NCBI GenBank assembly: GCA_002083405.1
Contig: LVWT01000017.1
Coordinates: 149,430 to 213,429 of the forward strand
Source of the DNA: Nitrospira sp. SG-bin2
Lineage (GTDB): Bacteria; Nitrospirota; Nitrospiria; Nitrospirales; Nitrospiraceae
DNA: 64,000 nucleotides
Direction: 5' to 3'
Notes under the pieces: model-generated
Told to the model about the DNA's origin: nothing
What the model saw: only the letters and a program-made list of their open reading frames with translations
Database searches by the model: none
Shown here: positions 50,389-58,012 of the stretch, one piece after another
How positions within the stretch are numbered: the first letter of the stretch is position 1
Layout of the letters: each line of letters starts with the position of its first letter
Program-made: the position numbers and the translations under genes

Positions 50389-51108
50389 ATGTTTCGACGC
50401 GTGACGGTCCACGTCATTGTTGCCGTTGTTCTCGTTGCCATGGGGCATGCGGTCAGCGCGGATCCCACGGGAGACGTGCCGGCAGGACCGTCACTTCACG
50501 CTCAGCTCAAACAGATGCTCGCCCAAAAGGCCGAGCATGCTTCCGATCCCGATTTTCTGGTGCGCTTGGCAGATGTCTACCTGGACCTCGGCGATTCGCT
50601 CGTTGGAGACCAGTCGAAACGTAGAGCTGCCTATGAAGATGGCGCCAAGGCGGCGCGAGAGGCTATCGAAGTTCAAGAACGGAATGCAGAGGCGCATTAT
50701 CTCTATGCGGCAAATCTAGGCAGTTCTGCCCAATTGACCGGCTTGATGGCATCCGCCTTGACAGTGCAGGAGTTGAAACGGCACGTTGATCGGGCCTTAG
50801 CGCTGCACCCAAACCATGCCGCTGCACTGCACATGAAGGGGATGATCTTGGAGGAACTACCCTGGGTCTTAGGCGGTGACGCAGAAGGCGCCCTGACACA
50901 TCTCCGTCGAGCGGTGGCAGCCAACCCTTCTTATGTTCATGCGCGGCTTGACCTGGCGAAAGCCTATATGAAACGGAAGGACTCCGCCGCCGCGCGGAAG
51001 GAACTCGACGCCATTCTTTCGCGCCCGCTCAGCGCCACAGCCTCAGCAGGCAATCGCCGGTACTGGGAAGAGGCGCAACGGTTACGAAACGCATTGACGG
51101 GATCGTGA
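50389..51108 (+). CDS. exported TPR-repeat protein
   Basis: The 239-residue protein has a signal peptide (VTVHVIVAVVLVAMGHAVSA). TPR-like helix pairs follow: DPDFLVRLADVYLDLGDSL, NAEAHYLYAANLGSSAQL, HPNHAAALHMKGMILEELP and NPSYVHARLDLAKAYMKRKD. The HYLYAANLG and GMILEELPW features recall TRAP-associated T-component or regulator-of-microtubule-like TPR proteins. It starts seven bases after the MEMO-like stop codon and closes the block. Being periplasmic, it could be the external partner of the membrane proteins. Confidence 0.72.
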   Translation: MFRRVTVHVIVAVVLVAMGHAVSADPTGDVPAGPSLHAQLKQMLAQKAEHASDPDFLVRLADVYLDLGDSLVGDQSKRRAAYEDGAKAAREAIEVQERNAEAHYLYAANLGSSAQLTGLMASALTVQELKRHVDRALALHPNHAAALHMKGMILEELPWVLGGDAEGALTHLRRAVAANPSYVHARLDLAKAYMKRKDSAAARKELDAILSRPLSATASAGNRRYWEEAQRLRNALTGS

Positions 51109-51179
51109 GGAACTCTGGTGAGACGGCTGAATCTCGGATCCGGCGATCAGCTGAATGTCTTGGTAGGATGACCGGTGCC

Positions 51180-51257
51180 ACGCCGCGGCATTGTGACCTC
51201 AGCATCACCGACTAGGACAACTCCACCGTCACTTACGCCGGTATGGCGTTTTGCTGA
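51180..51257 (+). pseudogene. remnant of a second MEMO-like gene (C-terminal end)
   Basis: The frame 51204-51257 reads ITD-stop-DNSTVTYAGMAFC-stop. The functional MEMO-like gene ends ITDQYNSTVTYASMSFF. A CAG codon corresponding to Q has become TAG and scattered substitutions follow. The preceding CGCGGCATT also matches the RGI codons. This is a decayed tail of a paralogue lying about 0.8 kb downstream of the intact gene, beyond the TPR gene. It indicates a former duplication of the region. Confidence 0.6.
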
Positions 51258-51312
51258 GGGCACAACCATCAGTTTCTCCAATCGTCTGCCATGATCCGTT
51301 CACTCCCAGTTC

Positions 51313-51834
51313 TTATTCCTTCACCTTCACCGTCATCGCGATCGGCTCCAGCGGGTTGTCGGCTTGATCTCTGGCGGCGGCGACGATCTTGTCGATGACG
51401 TCGAGCCCACGGAACACCTCGCCGAATACCGTATAGCGGCGGTCCAGCCCGCTGTTCTCTCCCACGCAGATAAAAAACTGTGAGCCGTTGTCGTTGAAGT
51501 CACGGGTGCTGTTGCTTTCGCGCGGCATCTTGGCCATGGAGACTGCGCCGCGCTTGTGCGGGCGGTCGTTCGGTTCAGGCTGAAGAAAGTAGCCGGGGCC
51601 TCCGGTGCCGTGAAGGGTGCGGTCCGGCTGTTTACTATAGGGATCGCCACCCTGAATCAGAAAGCCGGGTACGATGCGATGGAAGGTGGTGCCGTCGAAG
51701 AAGCCCATCTTGGCGAGTTTGGCGAAGTTCTCTACGTGGCGCGGGGCTTCATCGGGATAGAAGCGAATGGCGATCTCGCCGAATTTCGTCGTGATGGTGG
51801 CACGGGGATCTTTCTTTTGAAATTGCATGGTCAT
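51313..51834 (-). CDS. cyclophilin-type peptidyl-prolyl isomerase
   Basis: The 173-residue cytosolic protein shows TFHRIVPGFLIQGGDPYS and GSQFFICVGENSGLDRRYTV, with the phenylalanine and arginine positions of the catalytic site. The loop HKRGAVSMAKMPRESNS is also typical. It interconverts proline peptide bonds during folding. There is no signal peptide. It is convergent with the preceding genes and read in the same direction as the MFS and FKBP genes, about 100 bp after the transporter, but promoter sharing is uncertain. Confidence 0.9.
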   Translation of the reverse strand: MTMQFQKKDPRATITTKFGEIAIRFYPDEAPRHVENFAKLAKMGFFDGTTFHRIVPGFLIQGGDPYSKQPDRTLHGTGGPGYFLQPEPNDRPHKRGAVSMAKMPRESNSTRDFNDNGSQFFICVGENSGLDRRYTVFGEVFRGLDVIDKIVAAARDQADNPLEPIAMTVKVKE

Positions 51835-51932
51835 TTGATCAACCTAGCAAGTACAACACTCAAGAGGCAATGGGGATTGTAAGGGATTAGGGGGAAGGCC
51901 TCGCGATCGAGAGTCGCCGAATGCCTCGTATT

Positions 51933-53240
51933 TCATGCTTCACGATGAAGCCCTTTGCCCGGGTCTATGTTGAGCCACAGGATGCCGCCGATTAAGGCAA
52001 TCAATGCTGCCACCCCCAATGAGACGGGCCAGCCCCAGTGCTGGGCGATCCAGGGGGTCAGAGTCGGTGAGATGGCGCCGCCGATATTGGCTCCCATGTT
52101 CATCAATCCCGAGAGGCTGCCGGCGTGGGCTTTGGACAGATCGCTTGTTGAGGACCAGTAGGCGCCGATTGTGAAATAGAGCCAGCCTGCTCCGAGTGAC
52201 AGACTGGCGATGGCCAGGTACGGCGATTCCATCAGCGCACCGAGTGCGATTGTGGCGGCGGCCAACGTCATGCCGGTCGCACCAACGAGTTTTCGTCCCT
52301 GCGTAATCCCCCGGCGCAGTGCCAGCCGATCAGTGACCCATCCACCCAGAGGGCACGACACGAGCATGGCGAGAAAGGGGGCCGATGCAAAGTAGCCTCC
52401 TCGCAAGACGTCGAATCCACGCACGTTAACGAGATAGAGATAGAACCAGGACATATAGACGTAGGCGACGTACCCGAGGCAACTGTAACTGAGCACGAGC
52501 CACCAGACGGTTGGCGTCTTTCTCAATGCCGTCCAGGGAATCGATGGAGGCCTGAGAGACAGGTGTGCCGCAGTTGCAACGTTTCCTTGTTTGGCCACCC
52601 AAGGATGTTCAGACGGGCGGTCTCGTGCCAAGAGCCACCAGATTGCTGCGAGCCCAATTCCAAGGGCAGCCGAGACGAAGAACGCTATCTGCCACCCATA
52701 GTTCACCATGATCCAGGCCGTCACAGGTGGAGTCATAGCCGAACCAATGCCGATCCCGCCGATGGCGATGCCGATGCCGAGACCGCGTTCGTGGGCAGGC
52801 AGCCAGTCGGTGACAGCGCGATTGAACGCGGGTAAGGCTGTGGCTTCTCCAACGCCGAGAAAAAATCGAGTGAGAGCGAGTACTCCCACAATGCCCAATA
52901 GTCCGGCCAGATCAGAAGCGGCGGCCATTGCCGTGAATGCGGTGAAGCAGGACCACCAGAGGAGTGCAACCGTGAGGACAATGCGAATGCCCCATCGGTC
53001 GGCCAGCCATCCCCCCGGCACTTGGAACAGGGCGTAGCCGATCACAAAGGCAGAAAAGATGAAGCCCATCTGCTGATCGGTGAGGCCGAGCGCCGGCATC
53101 ATCTGGCGCGCAGTCACTGAGATATTGACGCGGTCGATATAGGTGACGACGCTGATGGCAAAGAGAAGTCCAAGGATCAACCAGCGCGTGCGGGGAGGGG
53201 CTGAAGAGTTCAGATGAGTCGAGGGAGTGCTCTCACTCAC
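51933..53240 (-). CDS. major facilitator superfamily transporter
   Basis: The 435-residue protein has twelve hydrophobic helices. The start WLILGLLFAISVVTYIDRVN is typical of the anion:cation symporter group (DRVNISV). GYALFQVPGGWLADRWGIR is the cytoplasmic loop 2-3 motif. FLGVGEATALPAFNRAVTDW follows, as in the glucarate/galactonate and sialate transporter group. A related repeat occurs in the second half (FLAMLVSCPLGGWVTDRLAL). The substrate is probably an organic or sugar acid anion, but the sequence does not decide. It lies alone on the minus strand. Confidence 0.85.
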   Translation of the reverse strand: MSESTPSTHLNSSAPPRTRWLILGLLFAISVVTYIDRVNISVTARQMMPALGLTDQQMGFIFSAFVIGYALFQVPGGWLADRWGIRIVLTVALLWWSCFTAFTAMAAASDLAGLLGIVGVLALTRFFLGVGEATALPAFNRAVTDWLPAHERGLGIGIAIGGIGIGSAMTPPVTAWIMVNYGWQIAFFVSAALGIGLAAIWWLLARDRPSEHPWVAKQGNVATAAHLSLRPPSIPWTALRKTPTVWWLVLSYSCLGYVAYVYMSWFYLYLVNVRGFDVLRGGYFASAPFLAMLVSCPLGGWVTDRLALRRGITQGRKLVGATGMTLAAATIALGALMESPYLAIASLSLGAGWLYFTIGAYWSSTSDLSKAHAGSLSGLMNMGANIGGAISPTLTPWIAQHWGWPVSLGVAALIALIGGILWLNIDPGKGLHREA

Positions 53241-53314
53241 AATCGTTTCAACAAGTGAAGCATCGCGTTCGAGGGCCTTCTATAGGATTGGCCGGAGTGG
53301 TCGTACAGATCGCC

Positions 53315-53341
53315 GGCCGCCTCTTCACTGAAGAGGCGGCC
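53315..53341 (-). terminator. strong hairpin after the FKBP gene
   Basis: GGCCGCCTCTTC and GAAGAGGCGGCC form a perfect 12-bp stem with a 3-nt loop, ten bases after the stop codon of the FKBP gene at 53352. A T-run is missing on the transcribed side, so termination efficiency is uncertain and it may instead protect the 3' end. Confidence 0.55.
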
Positions 53342-53351
53342 GGGAGGATAT

Positions 53352-54053
53352 TTACTTGGTCGTGTTGGCGACGATTTCGAGCAGTTCTACTTCGAAAATC
53401 AGTGTGGAGCCCGGCTTGATGACCGGAGGTGATCCTCGATCGCCGTAGGCCAAGTCGGCCGGGCAGACCATTCGGCTCTTCCCGCCGACCTTGATTTGCT
53501 GAACGCCTTCCGTCCAACATTTGATCACTTGGTTGAGCGGAAACGTGGCAGGTTCTCCCCGCTTGACGGAACTGTCAAACACGGTGCCATCGATCAAAGT
53601 GCCGTGATAATGGACCTTCACCGTATCGGTGGCTTTGGGGGTCGCCCCTGAGCCGGCTTTCATCGTGGTGATGATAACACCCGACTCGGTTTTGGTTGCC
53701 CCTTTCTCAGCAGCAGCCTTCGTGAGATAGGCGGTCCCTGCTTTTTTCTCATTTTCAGCTACGATGGCGGTCCTGGCTTGCTGAAGCGCTTGAATTTTCG
53801 GGCCGTACGTCTGGAGATCAACCTTTGGAGTGTGCTTCAAGACACCATCGGTCATGCCGACTTTTACCATGTCAAGCTCAGCTTCGCTCAGAGAAAAGGT
53901 TCCGAGCGATTGGCTGATGGCAAGCCCCAGTGCGTATAATGTCTTTTGTTCATCGGTTCCCGGTTCTTGCGAGGCCGCCAGGACCGGCGTGGCAACCAGA
54001 AAGAGCGAGAGGCCCAGGCTGAGGGTGAAAGTGCGCATCGATGATCCTTTCAT
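53352..54053 (-). CDS. FKBP-type peptidyl-prolyl isomerase, exported (FkpA-like)
   Basis: The 233-residue product has a signal peptide (SLGLSLFLVATPVLA). An N-terminal helical dimerisation domain follows (LYALGLAISQSLGTFSL, YGPKIQALQQARTAIVAE), then an FKBP domain: DTVKVHYHGTLIDGTVFDSS, PATFPLNQVIKCWTEGVQQI and IKPGSTLIFEVELLEIV. The layout is that of FkpA/Mip periplasmic folding factors. The start may be the second methionine (MRTFTLSLG), which sits at the normal distance from the signal helix. It is the second proline isomerase in this stretch, with the MFS gene between them. Confidence 0.9.
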   Translation of the reverse strand: MKGSSMRTFTLSLGLSLFLVATPVLAASQEPGTDEQKTLYALGLAISQSLGTFSLSEAELDMVKVGMTDGVLKHTPKVDLQTYGPKIQALQQARTAIVAENEKKAGTAYLTKAAAEKGATKTESGVIITTMKAGSGATPKATDTVKVHYHGTLIDGTVFDSSVKRGEPATFPLNQVIKCWTEGVQQIKVGGKSRMVCPADLAYGDRGSPPVIKPGSTLIFEVELLEIVANTTK

Positions 54054-54269
54054 GTAAGGGGAGTAACTGCAAAAAACACTTCACGTACAATACGATACGC
54101 GCGGGAATCCTACAACAGAAATCTCGTGTTGCGGCGCGATGTGCCGGGCTGATCCGAAACCCGCGACCTTCTCGGTGTTCTTCGCAATGACATTGCGCGA
54201 CGCGCAGTCATGCGTAGAAAAGAAGGGTGCATGTACTCGAATGAATGGCGGATCCGTCAGCTTGCCTCG

Positions 54270-54510
54270 GAAGCTGACGATATCTCGCCACACGATTACG
54301 AGCAGAACCATCCCTCTTTGACCAGTTCGTGATTGACGTTAGCGCCATCCGGTAGCCGCACATCAGCAAGCGTGCGATTGTATTTGTCCTGGCCGTGAGT
54401 CTGGACGGGGACTTCCTTGCCAAAAGCCAAGGAGGAGGCCGCCTGCTTCGCCTTCTGCCGAAGGCCTGGCTTTTCTCCAGGCAGTCGATGCCGTAAGGCC
54501 AGGTGGTGAG
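54270..54510 (-). pseudogene. frameshifted staphylococcal-nuclease-like (thermonuclease) remnant
   Basis: On the minus strand one frame gives GIDCLEKSQAFG, the standard SNase GIDxPExxQxFG segment. The next frame continues KAKQAASSLAFGKEVPVQ, then DKYNRTLADVRLPDGANVN and HELVKEGWF. One missing base near 54459 (GGCAGAAG where GGCCAGAAG is needed) explains the switch. After GWF the frame ends in a stop. The N-terminal signal and first strands cannot be recognised. The gene is inactivated and part of a decayed stretch between FKBP and the tRNA. Confidence 0.65.
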
Positions 54511-54716
54511 GGGCAAATAGATGCCGGAGGTAGGACAGTTGGCTGGTTTGGCGATACCAGGTGTGCGGGCGTCTTTTTGACAGTGTTCCGAATGACGTGA
54601 TCGGCCACAGTGCGCAGTTTGTGGCCGGTTGACAAATGGGGAACATCGGAATAGGGTCAGCCTCTTCAAGAAAGAGTACTTAGTGTTCCAGGCGAGAGTA
54701 CACCAAGGAGGATCTC
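54511..54716. other. spacer with no recognisable gene
   Basis: The stretch before the small membrane protein gene shows only short overlapping frames without similarity. It ends in a strong AAGGAGG ribosome binding site. It may include the lost 5' part of the nuclease pseudogene. Confidence 0.35.
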
Positions 54717-54956
54717 ATGAGTAAGGTCAAGAGACATTCCCTCCAGTTGGCGTTGTCAGTGATCACATTCGTCTTAGTTGTTGGTTCTCTCTCGATGGTC
54801 TGGCCCGCTATCATTGCCCTCTTTTTCGGTGCAGTCCTGCTGTTCCAATCGTGCTGCCTCGAAGAGATGATTGCGATGCTGTCATGGGCCGAGATCGGCG
54901 ATATGCCAATCGTCGCCTCTTTTCGCCGCCCCGGTCTTCCGGCCATGCTCGCGTGA
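54717..54956 (+). CDS. small membrane protein, unknown
   Basis: ATG 54717 is preceded at good distance by AAGGAGGATCTC, one of the strongest ribosome binding sites in the window. The 79-residue product has one long or two short hydrophobic helices (LQLALSVITFVLVVGSLSMV and IIALFFGAVLLFQSCC) with a positive N-terminus. The C-terminal part, EEMIAMLSWAEIGDMPIV, is acidic. No family is recognised. The stop codon is directly followed, in the same frame, by the recombinase-like fragment. Confidence 0.5.
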   Translation: MSKVKRHSLQLALSVITFVLVVGSLSMVWPAIIALFFGAVLLFQSCCLEEMIAMLSWAEIGDMPIVASFRRPGLPAMLA

Positions 54957-55310
54957 CCAGTTCAAGCGGCGGCTTTACCCGTCGAGACCATTCCACCAGG
55001 AGGAGATGGTCTCCTGGGTGATCATGAGCGCCGTTACGTCTGCGCCTACTATCATGGGCGTGAAAAGACGGTTTGCCCCAGCGACCTGCGCATTAACCGG
55101 GGCATCCTGGACTCGGCCCTCCTGCATGGCCTGAATCGAGTGTTCGCCGAACGCCGAGCGGCGAGCTATGCTTCAGATGCGGCAGATATTGCGGAAGCTT
55201 ATCCCTGGGTCGATCGTCTGCACGCCGTTCAACAACACGCGGAGGCGCGGGTATACCCTGATGGCGACAGGCTCGTATTCGAGCTTACTGGCGGGTGCCC
55301 CTACGGTTAA
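54957..55310 (+). pseudogene. start-less fragment resembling a serine recombinase C-terminal region
   Basis: The frame is open for about 117 codons, but no start codon follows the in-frame TGA at 54954. It contains RRYVCAYYHGREKTVCPSD, then LRINRGILDSALLHGLNRVF. This resembles the zinc-ribbon and following helix of large serine recombinases (Y-C...C...I...LE..L). The remaining residues (PWVDRLHAVQQHAEARVYPD) fit no clear family. It ends a few bases from the 3' end of the tRNA-Ser(GCT) gene, a usual place for integrated elements, so it may be the last trace of an integrase-bearing element. Confidence 0.35.
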
Positions 55311-55320
55311 GCTTGTGTGG

Positions 55321-55410
55321 CGGAGAGGGAGGGATTTGAACCCTCGGTAGAGATTTTGTCCCTACGACGGTTTAGCAAACCGTTGCCTTCGGCCACTCGG
55401 CCACCTCTCC
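55321..55410 (-). tRNA. tRNA-Ser (anticodon GCT)
   Basis: The minus strand begins GGAGAGGTGGCCGAGTGG and ends with the complementary CCTCTCC followed by G. The anticodon stem-loop ACGGTTTGCTAAACCGT carries GCT, and GGTTCAAATC marks the T arm. The long variable arm (about 20 nt) and overall length of 90 nt are those of a class II serine tRNA reading AGC/AGT. The CCA end is not encoded. Confidence 0.93.
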
Positions 55411-55550
55411 ACATCACAGTTGCTTAGGGAGATCACGCCCGCATTGGCGAAAAATCACAGTGCCGGGTGGAATCGCCGGCGACGAGGGGTGATATTACCT
55501 CAGCCCTTGGGGAAGGCACAAGAGCATGCATGGAATGTTGCGAGGCGCGC

Positions 55551-55814
55551 TTAGGCCCTGCTGAACCAATGAAAGAGTTGCAACCGTTGCGGTTGCCTTG
55601 GAGCGGAGGATGCACGCCGGAGAGTCGGGCGTTTCGTGATGTCGACGGGTTGAAGCTCTGCGGAGCTGTTCGAGATGCGCATTTTCATAAGTGGGATCGT
55701 GTAGCGCAATTCAACCGCGCTTGGCCGAACGACTCCGCTGATGGCAAGCATCTGCATAGCCTTCCGCTTTTGCTGCGCACGCATTCGATATGCACGCCAG
55801 ATTTTAAGGGGCAT
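55551..55814 (-). CDS. small basic protein, copy A of a duplicated gene pair, truncated
   Basis: ATG at 55814 starts an 87-residue basic product, IWRAYRMRAQQKRKAMQMLA followed by VVRPSAVELRYTIPLMKM. The second copy (56407-56850 region) shows AWRAYRTHSRERQSTIQMLA then VLRPGDVELRYITPLPKL, so the two are paralogues. This copy ends earlier, shortly after HWF, and its C-terminal half is replaced by unrelated arginine-rich residues, probably after a frameshift. It follows the small cysteine-pair gene by 28 bases. The function is unknown. Confidence 0.4.
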   Translation of the reverse strand: MPLKIWRAYRMRAQQKRKAMQMLAISGVVRPSAVELRYTIPLMKMRISNSSAELQPVDITKRPTLRRASSAPRQPQRLQLFHWFSRA

Positions 55815-55842
55815 GGTCCACGTCCTTTTGTAGTTGGTCAGA

Positions 55843-56043
55843 TTACATCCACAAGACTGTCCCGAAACTCTCATCGACGCTTCGCGCGCGATGGCATTGG
55901 CTGCATCGGGCGACCAAGCTGGATTTTTTCTCGAGGCCGGGTGCGCGAAGGACAAGTTGGTACGTGTATCCCCCGCAGAATGAGCAGGCCTTCCCATCAA
56001 TCTCCCGCCTGACTGTTCCGATCTTGCCGAGCTGCTTGTGCAT
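55843..56043 (-). CDS. small zinc-ribbon-like protein, copy A
   Basis: The ATG at 56043 follows GGAGGAC and gives 66 residues beginning HKQLGKIGTVRREIDGK. Two cysteine pairs, CSFCGG near residue 22 and CSQCHR near 49, are spaced as in a zinc ribbon. A related N-terminus (QKQLGRIGTVRH) is found at the start of the gene at 57141. There, the cysteines are lost. The pair with the following basic-protein gene appears duplicated in tandem. I do not know the function of this family. Confidence 0.55.
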   Translation of the reverse strand: MHKQLGKIGTVRREIDGKACSFCGGYTYQLVLRAPGLEKKSSLVARCSQCHRARSVDESFGTVLWM

Positions 56044-56149
56044 GGTCAGTCCTCCGATGAAGCTGTTGCCTGATTCTTCATGTGAAAGCCGAAACGGCGC
56101 TCGGATGTGACGGATTGCATAACAGGACAATAAACGTATGTGAGAGAAG

Positions 56150-56197
56150 TGGAAATACCGTGGAGGTAGCATGAAATTAGACGAAAGGGGGGATGGC
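56150..56197. repeat. shared upstream element, copy A
   Basis: GAAATACCGTGGAGGTAGC, followed by GAAATTAGACGAAAGG and a run of G, lies upstream of the small zinc-ribbon-like gene. A close match lies at 57247-57294, at the same distance from the paralogous start. It marks the boundary of a duplicated unit and may hold the common promoter or operator of the two copies. Confidence 0.55.
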
Positions 56198-56406
56198 TGT
56201 ATGGGCCGGTGTACGCGGAGGCATTCCACATTCGCTGTGTGCGGCAGGGCTCATTACGGTCAACAGCAGGGTTGTCGCGTTCTGCTGATTTCTCAGCGTG
56301 GCATGGGTGTGTGACAATGGTATGGTTTCAGCACCGGCGCGATACCGCCGGTGCTTCTTTCCGGCCAAGGATGCCAAGTTTTCGGATAACTAGCGGCGAT
56401 GATGTC

Positions 56407-57141
56407 TTACCAGGGCTGCAGTCGTTGGGTCTTCAGAAGCCGGATGATTGCGTCCGACTCCGCCTCTTCTTGCTGTTGGGAGTTGGCTTTGTAGACTTGG
56501 GCGATCAAGAGGATCCACCACCGCCTTCCCGCTGCCACACCTCTCCGCACCGTCGGCATGCACCTGGTCGCCCATTCATGTCGCAACCAGTGGAGTGCTT
56601 GCGTTCCTCGTGCCCGCATCCCGCCGGTCGATAGTTCAAGGTACAGTGAGAACTCCATGTCGTGGGAACCTTGAGCATCTGGAGCACTAATACAGACGCC
56701 GAGTTTTGGAAGGGGAGTGATGTAGCGAAGTTCGACATCACCCGGGCGCAGGACGCAGCTGAGCGCCAGCATCTGTATGGTGCTTTGTCTTTCCCGTGAG
56801 TGTGTTCGATACGCCCGCCACGCCTGCCACGCGACAGACGGCATGGTCATGATCTCGGAGATGTCCTGCGTTTCTTCCCTCATGTCATACTCTCGATACG
56901 TTTCCAAAGTCGTTGCCGGTTCGTCGAGGCCAGCGATACCGGCTGTGTTGAGCACAGAAGCTTCCGTAGGTGCCGTTCTCTTGAGGGCAGGGGGACTGGC
57001 CGGGGCGAACATGCAAACCCGGCTTTCGCGTGCTACACAAGGGGCTGAGGGGACGTCGAGTTGTATGCCTCCCGAATTATGAGCCTGTGGCCCTGCGTAT
57101 CGATGTCTGACGGTTCCTATCCTGCCCAGCTGCTTTTGCAT
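56407..57141 (-). CDS. fused or frame-joined paralogue of the small-gene pair, copy B
   Basis: Starting at the ATG at 57141 (GGAGGACTGATA upstream), the frame reads QKQLGRIGTVRHRYAGPQ. It then diverges, having lost both cysteine pairs of copy A. It continues without a stop into AWRAYRTHSRERQSTIQMLA and on to HWLRHEWATRCMPTVRRGV, giving about 244 residues. In copy A these two parts are separate genes. Either the stop was lost here, or the true second product begins at ATG 56850. A C-terminal hydrophobic stretch (RWWILLIAQVY) is present. Confidence 0.4.
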   Translation of the reverse strand: MQKQLGRIGTVRHRYAGPQAHNSGGIQLDVPSAPCVARESRVCMFAPASPPALKRTAPTEASVLNTAGIAGLDEPATTLETYREYDMREETQDISEIMTMPSVAWQAWRAYRTHSRERQSTIQMLALSCVLRPGDVELRYITPLPKLGVCISAPDAQGSHDMEFSLYLELSTGGMRARGTQALHWLRHEWATRCMPTVRRGVAAGRRWWILLIAQVYKANSQQQEEAESDAIIRLLKTQRLQPW

Positions 57142-57246
57142 TATCAGTCCTCCAGCGATGATGGCGTTACGCAATGTCCCGTCTGAAAGCTGAATGACAC
57201 TTGAGTCGCTTCGATTGCATGTGTGCAGAGTAAATCGCATGGAGCG

Positions 57247-57294
57247 AATTGGAAATACCGTAGATGTAGCGTGCAATTAAACGAAAGGGGGGAT
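57247..57294. repeat. shared upstream element, copy B
   Basis: TGGAAATACCGTAGATGTAGC, followed by GCAATTAAACGAAAGG and a G-run, repeats the sequence at 56150-56197 with several substitutions. It precedes the second copy of the small gene pair on the minus strand. Confidence 0.55.
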
Positions 57295-57359
57295 ATTCGA
57301 TCTGCCGGCGCGTGCGGTCTGAATCAGCGCGCTGTATCCGACAATTGGCGGTGTATGGT

Positions 57360-57470
57360 TCAACGCTTCGTCATTCATATCTCGTGAAGCGCACGATGGA
57401 AGGCGTGTGCCCGCATCGTTGTCAGCGAGATACGGTTTGACGGCTCACCGTCCTGAGCCTAGTCGAAGAA
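57360..57470. repeat. short repeat remnants (heptad-type and REP-like)
   Basis: ATATCTCGTGAAGCGCA and GCGAGATACGG resemble the words in heptad elements H4 and H10. They are followed by GGCTCACCGTCCTGAGC and AGTCGAAG, which resembles a REP-like motif widespread in bacterial genomes. The region between copy B and the PilZ-like gene has no coding sequence. Confidence 0.4.
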
Positions 57471-57495
57471 GTGACAAACTGGCGTGAAATCGAGG

Positions 57496-57849
57496 CTAAA
57501 ACCAGATGAGGACCTGGCTCGTGGCGTTGTCGGCACGGGATAACGTGTTTTGCGAAGCGGTAAACTGATTGAGCCGAGTCCGGTCTGGAGGATCAACAGT
57601 GAGAAGATCGACTTTGATGCAATTGGGTTTCACCCATTGCACTTCCGCTAAATTAACAGAGATGCGGGAATCTTCATCGGGTATCCAGAGGTGGAGCTTG
57701 ACGAGATCACCGGGCTGCAATGTATCGGCAGCCGCCGTCGGCTGGAGAGGGGTTGAGAGGTCATATACGCAGCCTTCTCCTTGAAGACCTTCACTCCCCC
57801 TGGAAAGAATACAGTTGATCGCGACTTGACGGTGGAGTTGAAATGACAT
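57496..57849 (-). CDS. PilZ-like domain protein, degenerate
   Basis: The 117-residue product runs from FQLHRQVAINCILSRGSEG, with VYDLSTPLQPTAAADTLQPG, to LVKLHLWIPDEDSRISVNLA and VQWVKPNCIKVDLL, ending in LNQF. This order of beta strands is that of a PilZ barrel. PilZ binds cyclic di-GMP through an N-terminal RxxxR and a D/NxSxxG motif. Here the arginine pair is not clear and the second motif reads DLSTPL, so the ligand site is probably damaged. The role may be structural or lost. It stands alone on the minus strand. Confidence 0.55.
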   Translation of the reverse strand: MSFQLHRQVAINCILSRGSEGLQGEGCVYDLSTPLQPTAAADTLQPGDLVKLHLWIPDEDSRISVNLAEVQWVKPNCIKVDLLTVDPPDRTRLNQFTASQNTLSRADNATSQVLIWF

Positions 57850-58012
57850 GCCATTCTTCCCGTTGAAAGAAATCAGCGACGGGATGGAGGATAATATAAA
57901 TAATGGTGTCTCTGCTATACCCCTAGGCAGGTAAAACTACCCAACGAAAGCGGGGTATGAATTGCTGAAAGTCTAGGGTGTTGACCATCAGGATCGAGGC
58001 AGATAGCGGATC

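Noticed and set aside
55467..56012. Plus-strand frame opposite the small-gene copy A
   Set aside because: The minus-strand products have a paralogue and ribosome binding sites; the plus frame has neither.
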